Notes under the pieces: model-generated
The model's input: only the letters and a program-made list of their open reading frames with translations
What the model was told of the DNA's origin: nothing
Databases searched by the model: none
Shown here: in pieces, positions 25,729-29,888 of the stretch
How the letters are laid out: every line of letters begins with the position of its first letter
Position numbering within the stretch: position 1 is the first letter of the stretch
Position numbers and translations under genes: made by a program
Assembly: GCA_034432795.1 (NCBI GenBank)
Contig: DAOUBF010000087.1
Location: 1-29,888, forward strand
Direction: 5' to 3'
From: DAOUBF01 sp034432795
GTDB lineage: Bacteria; Chloroflexota; Anaerolineae; DSLN01
Length of the DNA stretch: 29,888 bases

Positions 25729-25897
25729 AAACTCCCCCCAAGGCGATAGCCGGGCGCAGGATGCGCTACACGGATTAAACACGGTAGCGCGCTAAAGGTC
25801 ACGGATAAACGGCTATAACCCTCAACGGGCGCGAGATGGCATGAGGTAAACAGGCATCACCCGCATCGCCAGATGGCTCCGGCGGCGGGCGGTGGAG

Positions 25898-25930
25898 AGA
25901 CCTGGCAGGTCTCCAAGACCTGCCAGGTCT
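25898..25930. repeat. 33-bp palindrome, family B, copy 2
   Basis: Arms AGACCTGGCAGGTCT and complement surround CCA. It is the same element as 9971-10003, with a compensatory exchange in the stem. It lies just after rplL, where it could act as a 3' hairpin, but no U tract follows. Confidence 0.9.
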
Positions 25931-25953
25931 GGCCGTTCTGTGATCTACCGGGA

Positions 25954-26361
25954 TTACTTGATCTCTATCACTGCGCCTGCAGCTTCCAGCTTGCTCTTGG
26001 CGTCGGCAGCGACATCCTTGCTGACGGCGTGGAGCACGGGCTGAGGCGCCGCTTCAACCAAGTCCTTGGCTTCCTTCAGGCCCAGGTTGGTGAGTTGACG
26101 CACGACCTTGATGACCTCAATCTTCTTCGGGCCGATTTCCTTCAGGATCACGTCAAACTCTGTCTTCTCCTCAACCGCGGCCTCCTCTGCCGCAGCCGCG
26201 GCGGCCGCGCCGGTGGCGACGGCTGGCCCGGCGGCGACGGCGACCGGCGCCGCGGCGGAGACCCCCCAGCGCTCCTGCAGTAGCTTGGAAAGCTCAGCGG
26301 CCTCCAGCAGGGTCAGGCTGTTAAGCTGCTCAATGATCTGTTCCAGTTTCTCGGATGCCAT
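25954..26361 (-). CDS. rplL: Ribosomal protein L7/L12
   Basis: 135 residues, the stalk protein that recruits translation factors. The N-terminal dimer domain is followed by an Ala-rich hinge (about 37-62) and the C-terminal factor-binding domain EKTEFDVILKEIGPKKIEVIK and VRQLTNLGLKEAKDLVEAAP. The ribosome binding site AAAGGAGGAA precedes the ATG. Last gene of the cluster, downstream of rplJ and probably partly controlled by the L10 leader. Confidence 0.97.
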   Translation of the reverse strand: MASEKLEQIIEQLNSLTLLEAAELSKLLQERWGVSAAAPVAVAAGPAVATGAAAAAAAEEAAVEEKTEFDVILKEIGPKKIEVIKVVRQLTNLGLKEAKDLVEAAPQPVLHAVSKDVAADAKSKLEAAGAVIEIK

Positions 26362-26416
26362 AGGTGCAATTCCTCCTTTTTTACTCTAATTCGGTGTTCT
26401 GGCAGTGGATCACTGC

Positions 26417-26956
26417 TTATCCGGCAGCGGGCGCTTCCCGGGCCTGGGCGCCGCGCTGCTGCAAGATGTACACCAGTTCGCGCAAGGGTGCGTTCAGCAG
26501 GCCCACCAGCATCGCCAGCGGCCCCTGGAGGCTGCCCAACACCTGCGCCAGGACGACCTCACGCGAGGGCAACTCGGCCAGGGCCTGGACCTGCTCCGGG
26601 GTCAACACGCGGCCCTGCATCAGGCCCCCCTTGATGACCAGAGGCTCCAATTCGCGCTTCAGGCCCAGCAGCGCTTTGGCTGTTGCTGTTGGGTCGCCAA
26701 AGCTGAAGCCAACCGCGGTCGGCCCGGCAAAGAGATCAGCGGGCGCGGGGTAGCCTGCCCGCTTCAGCGCGATCTGGAAGAGCGTGTTTTTGGTAATATG
26801 GTATTCCCCCCCGGCCTGGCGCATGCGCTCACGCAACTGGTTCAGGTCGGCTGTCTTCAGGCTGCGATACTCCGTCAGGATCAGCGCCTGGCTGCGCCGG
26901 ATCAGGTCGGTATATTGGGCGACCAGTTCCTGTTTGCGCTCCTTTGTAATCGCCAA
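26417..26956 (-). CDS. rplJ: Ribosomal protein L10
   Basis: 179 residues, the base of the L7/L12 stalk and the likely autoregulator of the leader upstream. I place the start at the TTG at 26956, giving MAITKERKQELV, the usual L10 N-terminus, 9 bases after AGGAGG. A TTG two codons earlier lies only 3 bases from AGGAGG. Motifs: LTEYRSLKTADLNQLRERMR, EYHITKNTLFQIALKRAGY and the C-terminal helices that bind L7/L12. Confidence 0.95.
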   Translation of the reverse strand: MAITKERKQELVAQYTDLIRRSQALILTEYRSLKTADLNQLRERMRQAGGEYHITKNTLFQIALKRAGYPAPADLFAGPTAVGFSFGDPTATAKALLGLKRELEPLVIKGGLMQGRVLTPEQVQALAELPSREVVLAQVLGSLQGPLAMLVGLLNAPLRELVYILQQRGAQAREAPAAG

Positions 26957-26991
26957 ACTCAATCACCTCCTTACTCTCCCAAAAGTTAATG

Positions 26992-27030
26992 AAAAAGGTC
27001 CTGGCCCCATGACCGAGGCCAAGACCTTTT
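26992..27030 (-). terminator. Attenuator upstream of rplJ
   Basis: The stem AAAAGGTC/GACCTTTT (26993-27000 with 27023-27030), plus an inner GGCC/GGCC pair (27003-27006 with 27017-27020), is followed on the minus strand by TTTTT. It is a convincing intrinsic terminator placed in the leader, hence conditional. Confidence 0.85.
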
Positions 27031-27165
27031 CTCTCGTGGCGAGAGCCAGGATGGGGCGCACCGGCTCAGGCCGGTGGCGGCCATCCAGATAAGCGTCTTG
27101 CGTTCACCTCGGCAGGTGGGGCGCCCCGTTATGTGCCCTGTGGGCACGCCTGCTGTCTACGGTGA
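26992..27165 (-). ncRNA. L10 leader, ribosomal protein autoregulation element
   Basis: The minus-strand RNA between rplA and rplJ contains GTAGACAGCAGGCG (27160-27147) and CACCTGCCGAGGTG (27118-27105). This is the paired and kink-turn sequence recognisable as the L10/L12 binding site in bacterial L10 leaders. Further hairpins follow (27031-27045, CTCTCG/CGAGAG), then an attenuator at 26992-27030. L10 bound to the leader is expected to favour termination and so limit rplJ-rplL. The match is by eye. Confidence 0.8.
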
Positions 27166-27170
27166 TGCGG

Positions 27171-27212
27171 ACGGGGGACGGAAGCCAAAGCCTGCGGCCT
27201 TCCGTCCTCCGT
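27171..27212 (-). terminator. GACGG-type hairpin after rplA (family D)
   Basis: A 14-bp stem with one G-T wobble (27171-27184 with 27199-27212) begins six bases after the rplA stop. No U tract follows. It separates rplA from the L10 leader and resembles the hairpins after other stops at 12835 and 14685. Confidence 0.5.
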
Positions 27213-27218
27213 TATCCA

Positions 27219-27932
27219 TCATGCTAACGACAACTGCTGTGCGGCGACCGGGTCCACCTTAATGCCGGGGCCCATGGTGGTCGCCAGCGTGATTTTCTTG
27301 ATATAGGTGCCCTTCGCGCCGGCAGGCCGGGCTTTCTTCACCGCCTCCATCAGCGCGGCGAAGTTGGCCAGAAGCTGCTCACGGGTGAAGCTGGTCTTGC
27401 CAATCGGGACGTGCAGATTAGCGGTCTTATCCACGCGGAATTCCACACGGCCCGCCTTGGCCTCTTTAATCACACGCGGCAGATCGGCTGCCGGGACGAC
27501 CGTGCCGGCCTTAGGGTTGGGCATAAGGCCGCGTCGCCCCAGGATCTTGCCCAGGCGGCCCACCTTGCTCATCATCTCCGGGACGGCGATGGCGACATCA
27601 AACTCCAGCCAGCCCTCCTGGATTTTCTGGATGATCTCGTCGTCGCCGATATAGTCGGCGCCGGCCTCCTGGGCGATGCGGGCGGCCTCCCCCTGGGCGA
27701 AGACCAGAACGCGCACCGGCTTGCCCAGGCCGTGCGGGAGCACCACGACATCGCGCACCTGCTGGTCGGCGTGGCGCGGGTCTACGCCCAGGCGCATGTG
27801 CACCTCCACGGTGCCATCAAATTTAGTGAAGCTGGTCTGCTTGGCCAGCTCAATCGCTTCCTCAGGCGAATACAGCTTTTGTCGGTCAACCTTTTGCAGG
27901 GCTTCCAGGTATTTCTTTCCGTGCTTCGGCAT
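27219..27932 (-). CDS. rplA: Ribosomal protein L1
   Basis: 237 residues from the ATG at 27932 (AAGGAG six bases upstream). Typical signatures are MPKHGKKYLEALQKVDRQKL, VVLPHGLGKPVRVLVFAQGE, GRRGLMPNPKAGTVV and the GAKGTYIKKITLATTMGPGI end. It forms the L1 stalk and may repress its own operon. Follows rplK by 59 bases. Confidence 0.97.
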   Translation of the reverse strand: MPKHGKKYLEALQKVDRQKLYSPEEAIELAKQTSFTKFDGTVEVHMRLGVDPRHADQQVRDVVVLPHGLGKPVRVLVFAQGEAARIAQEAGADYIGDDEIIQKIQEGWLEFDVAIAVPEMMSKVGRLGKILGRRGLMPNPKAGTVVPAADLPRVIKEAKAGRVEFRVDKTANLHVPIGKTSFTREQLLANFAALMEAVKKARPAGAKGTYIKKITLATTMGPGIKVDPVAAQQLSLA

Positions 27933-27991
27933 TGTCAACTCCTTGGGGTGCTGACGGGCGTTCAGCCCTCCCCCGTCGTCTGGCCCTCAGA

Positions 27992-28417
27992 TTAATCTAC
28001 GATCTCAATCCCCATGCTCCGCGCCGTGCCCGCGATTTGCCGCTCTGCGGCCTCAATGTCCAGCGCGTTCAGGTCGCGCATCTTCTGCTCGGCGATCTCA
28101 CGAAGTTGCTTGCGCGTGATCCGGCCGACCTTGGTGCGGTGCGGTTCCGCAGAGCCTTTGGGCACGCCTGCGGCCTTGCGCAGCAGGTCGGCGGTGGGCG
28201 GCGTCTTCAGGATAAAGGTGAAGGATTGATCCGTGTAAATCGTGATCTGGGCCGGGATGATGTTTCCCACCATGCTGGCGGTACGAGCGTTGTACTCCTT
28301 GCAGAAGGCCATCAGGTTGATGCCGTGCTGAGCCAGCGCTGGCCCGACCGGCGGCGCCGGATTGGCCTTCCCGGCCTCCAATTGCAACGTCACGACTGCT
28401 TTAACTTTCTTCGCCAT
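27992..28417 (-). CDS. rplK: Ribosomal protein L11
   Basis: 141 residues, normal length. It opens AKKVKAVVTLQLEAGKANPA and has PPVGPALAQHGINLMAFCKE and the C-terminal rRNA-binding RITRKQLREIAEQKM. It is the target of PrmA, encoded about 21 kb to the left. The start is six bases after nusG; GAGGA serves as ribosome binding site. Confidence 0.98.
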   Translation of the reverse strand: MAKKVKAVVTLQLEAGKANPAPPVGPALAQHGINLMAFCKEYNARTASMVGNIIPAQITIYTDQSFTFILKTPPTADLLRKAAGVPKGSAEPHRTKVGRITRKQLREIAEQKMRDLNALDIEAAERQIAGTARSMGIEIVD

Positions 28418-28423
28418 ACGTCC

Positions 28424-29104
28424 TCACATCTTCTCCACTTGTAGGAAATCCAATTCCACCGGGGTCTCGCGGCCAAAGAAGGACACCAGCACGCGCACCT
28501 TGTTCCGGTCCATGTCAATCTCAGAGACAGTGCCCATGAAGTCGCGGAAGGGGCCATCTATGATGCGCACCCGCTGGCCGGGCTTGAAGGTCACTTTGAC
28601 CTTGGGGGCCTCGGCTTCCATGCGCTTCATGATGGCGGCGACTTCCTCCGGGCGCAGTGGCGTCGGCTCGTTGCCCATGCCGACGAAGCCGGTCACGCCG
28701 GGCGTATTGCGCACGACGTACCAGGAGTCGTCGTCCATGATCATCTGGACCAGGATATAGCCGGGGAAGATATGCCGCTCAATGGTGCGGCGCTTGCCTT
28801 CCTTGACCTCAATCTCCTCTTCCGTAGGGACGACGACGTCAAAGATCTTGTGCTTCATGCCCATAGACTCAATGCGCTGCTCCAGGTTGTGTTGGACCTT
28901 TTTCTCGTACCCGGAGTAGCAGTGCACGATATACCAGGCGCGACCGTCGTCCGTCTTGGTTTCTTCACCGGCCTGGGAGGAGGGCGCAGATTCGGCCTGG
29001 GCCTGCGGCTGATCCCGCTCTTCGTCCTCCTCTTCGTCCTCCTCATCCAGGTCAATCAGGTCTTCTTCTTCAAATGCCTCAGGCTGGGTCTTTCGTCGCG
29101 GCAT
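28424..29104 (-). CDS. nusG: Transcription factor NusG with acidic N-terminal extension
   Basis: 226 residues. NusG links RNA polymerase to Rho or the ribosome. The NGN domain (about 55-165) starts at AWYIVHCYSGYEKKVQHNLE and contains the FPGYILVQMIMDDDSWYVVR motif. The KOW domain (about 172-225) is FKPGQRVRIIDGPFRDFMGT onward. The first 54 residues are an extension very rich in Glu and Asp (ending with SSQAGEETKTDD) that is not part of standard NusG. The start at 29104 lies 16 bases after secE. An alternative start inside the extension could not be excluded, as the frame has no other clear signal. Confidence 0.95.
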   Translation of the reverse strand: MPRRKTQPEAFEEEDLIDLDEEDEEEDEERDQPQAQAESAPSSQAGEETKTDDGRAWYIVHCYSGYEKKVQHNLEQRIESMGMKHKIFDVVVPTEEEIEVKEGKRRTIERHIFPGYILVQMIMDDDSWYVVRNTPGVTGFVGMGNEPTPLRPEEVAAIMKRMEAEAPKVKVTFKPGQRVRIIDGPFRDFMGTVSEIDMDRNKVRVLVSFFGRETPVELDFLQVEKM

Positions 29105-29120
29105 GTTGGTACTATACCCT

Positions 29121-29399
29121 CTACTGAATGAACAGGCCGAACAGGCGCGAGAAGAGAAAGTCGGCCAGGCCCAGCACGAACGCCATGAAGAAGGTCGTCA
29201 ACAAGACGATCCAGGTCAGGTTGATGGCCTCTTCGCGGGTCGGCCAGGTCACCTTGCGCAACTCTTCACGGGTCTCGCGCAGGTAGCGGACAATGCCATC
29301 CAACAGTCTTTTCATGACGTTTGCTCGCTCCCGCTGTTGTGCTGTAGTGGCCACGGCTGCGTTCCTTCTCCTTGACCTCTCGGTCTGTTCAACCAGCAA
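29121..29399 (-). CDS. secE: Preprotein translocase subunit SecE
   Basis: 92 residues from a TTG at 29399, which has AGAGGA seven bases upstream. A shorter form from an ATG at 29315 would give 64 residues, the usual size of this small bacterial subunit. The core is RYLRETREELRKVTWPTREE followed by one membrane segment and a C-terminal Phe-rich end. SecE stabilises SecY in the translocon. Confidence 0.9.
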   Translation of the reverse strand: MLVEQTERSRRRNAAVATTAQQRERANVMKRLLDGIVRYLRETREELRKVTWPTREEAINLTWIVLLTTFFMAFVLGLADFLFSRLFGLFIQ

Positions 29400-29443
29400 A
29401 CCAATATCCTCTATCCATTCACTGCTTACTTTTCAGTACGTGC

Positions 29444-29473
29444 CCAGCCCCCGGCGTCACGACCGGGGGCTGG
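29444..29473 (-). terminator. GC-rich hairpin between tRNA-Trp and secE
   Basis: An 11-bp perfect stem (29444-29454 with 29463-29473) and an 8-nt loop lies 13 bases after the tRNA. It lacks a U tract, so RNA processing or partial termination is more likely than a full stop. Confidence 0.55.
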
Positions 29474-29486
29474 CAGAGAACTCAGG

Positions 29487-29560
29487 CAGGCCAGCCAGGA
29501 CTTGAACCTGGAACCCCCGCTTTTGGAGAGCGGTGCTCTGCCTTGTTGAGCTACTGGCCT
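29487..29560 (-). tRNA. tRNA-Trp (anticodon CCA)
   Basis: On the minus strand the acceptor AGGCCAG pairs with CTGGCCT, and the anticodon stem CCGCT/AGCGG encloses CTCCAAA, giving anticodon CCA. The T arm is CCAGG-TTCAAGT-CCTGG. The discriminator is G73 as usual for Trp, and the 3' CCA is not encoded. It lies between rpmG and secE, the common arrangement. Confidence 0.95.
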
Positions 29561-29620
29561 ACTTCAATCGGTCCGCAGGGGTCAGCGGGCCACCGGCGGC
29601 TCGCCGACCCCTGATCCCTG

Positions 29621-29785
29621 CTACTTCGTCTCCCGGTGCAAGGTATGCTTCCGGCAGCGGTTGCAGTACTTCCGCAACTCCAGCCGGCCTGGGTCGTTAC
29701 GCCGGTTCTTCTCGGTGGTGTAATTCCGGCTCTTGCACTCGGTGCAGGCCAACTGAATGACGGGCCGGATGTCTTTCTTTGCCAT
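29621..29785 (-). CDS. rpmG: Ribosomal protein L33
   Basis: 54 residues: an AKKDIRPVIQLACTECKSRN start, then YTTEKNRRNDPGRLELRKYC and the second Cys pair, NRCRKH. Both Cys-x-x-Cys pairs are present (14/17 and 41/44), so it is the zinc-binding form. The ATG lies one base after the tuf stop; GGAG inside the tuf end provides the ribosome binding site. Confidence 0.97.
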   Translation of the reverse strand: MAKKDIRPVIQLACTECKSRNYTTEKNRRNDPGRLELRKYCNRCRKHTLHRETK

Positions 29786-29786
29786 C

Positions 29787-29888
29787 TTACTCCAACACCT
29801 TCGTGATGACGCCGGCGCCGACGGTCAAGCCCCCCTCCCGAATGGCAAAGCGGCTGCCCGCCTCCAACGCCACCGGCTCTATCAACTT
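29787..29888 (-). CDS. tuf: Elongation factor Tu, C-terminal end (runs off the window)
   Basis: Only the last 33 codons and stop are present. The reading EPVALEAGSRFAIREGGLTV followed by GAGVITKVLE is the typical EF-Tu C-terminus in domain III. The gene continues beyond the right edge and heads the rpmG - tRNA-Trp - secE - nusG cluster. Confidence 0.95.
   Translation of the reverse strand, partial: KLIEPVALEAGSRFAIREGGLTVGAGVITKVLE

Larger units (their letters stand above)
25630..25953. other. Gene-free interval between rplL and pdhA
   Basis: These 324 bases have no credible frame. They contain the candidate pdhA promoter (25720-25728) and the family B palindrome (25898-25930), which lies about 23 bases after the rplL stop. 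The rest, including 25740-25890, shows nothing I recognise. Confidence 0.5.

Noticed and set aside
29111..29116. TATAGT on the minus strand six bases before nusG
   Set aside because: No -35 box is present, and the gene lies 16 bases after secE, so an internal promoter is not supported.

Overview
This 29.9 kb window is high-GC bacterial chromosome, and its gene content points to a member of the Chloroflexota (Anaerolineae-like). The placement is inferred from Thr/Pro-rich secreted proteins, LysM/M23 and DUF58/DUF4129 genes, the style of the TldD/TldE and PDH clusters, and abundant short palindromic intergenic repeats. It is not proven by any marker phylogeny I could run.

Layout. Positions 1-7555 are mostly minus-strand. 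They hold a cut-off Thr/Pro-rich membrane protein, an OafA-type acyltransferase fused to an SGNH domain, and glutamate dehydrogenase (gdhA). larC (plus strand) converges on and overlaps prmA, which sits behind a zinc-ribbon methyltransferase. Positions 7797-17497 are mainly plus-strand: a DUF2085 membrane protein, a convergent HExxH putative metallopeptidase, an HD-domain nucleotidase, DUF192, a LysM-M23 peptidase, a duplicated DUF350 membrane protein, a half-size EamA protein, RNase PH, and a DUF58 plus DUF4129 pair. Positions 17538-21780 (minus) form one compact operon: tldD, two proteins that each join an XRE-type helix-turn-helix to an Hfq/LSm-like domain, then tldE. An FmdB-type zinc ribbon gene with a good promoter follows. 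Positions 22318-25629 (minus) encode pyruvate dehydrogenase E1alpha, E1beta and E2. The right end is the classical translation/transcription cluster, read leftward: tuf (3' end), rpmG, tRNA-Trp, secE, nusG, rplK, rplA, an L10 leader with attenuator, rplJ and rplL.

The most unusual item is the tldD - XRE/LSm - XRE/LSm - tldE operon. Two putative nucleic-acid-binding proteins sit between the two subunits of a heterodimeric protease, and the whole unit is bounded by two same-orientation copies of a roughly 50 bp hairpin repeat. The window also carries at least four families of small palindromic repeats. Several show compensatory changes in their stems, and some lie exactly at gene ends, where they supply the stop codon. 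Three genes have an extended -10 box only 7-8 nt before the ATG, suggesting leaderless mRNAs.
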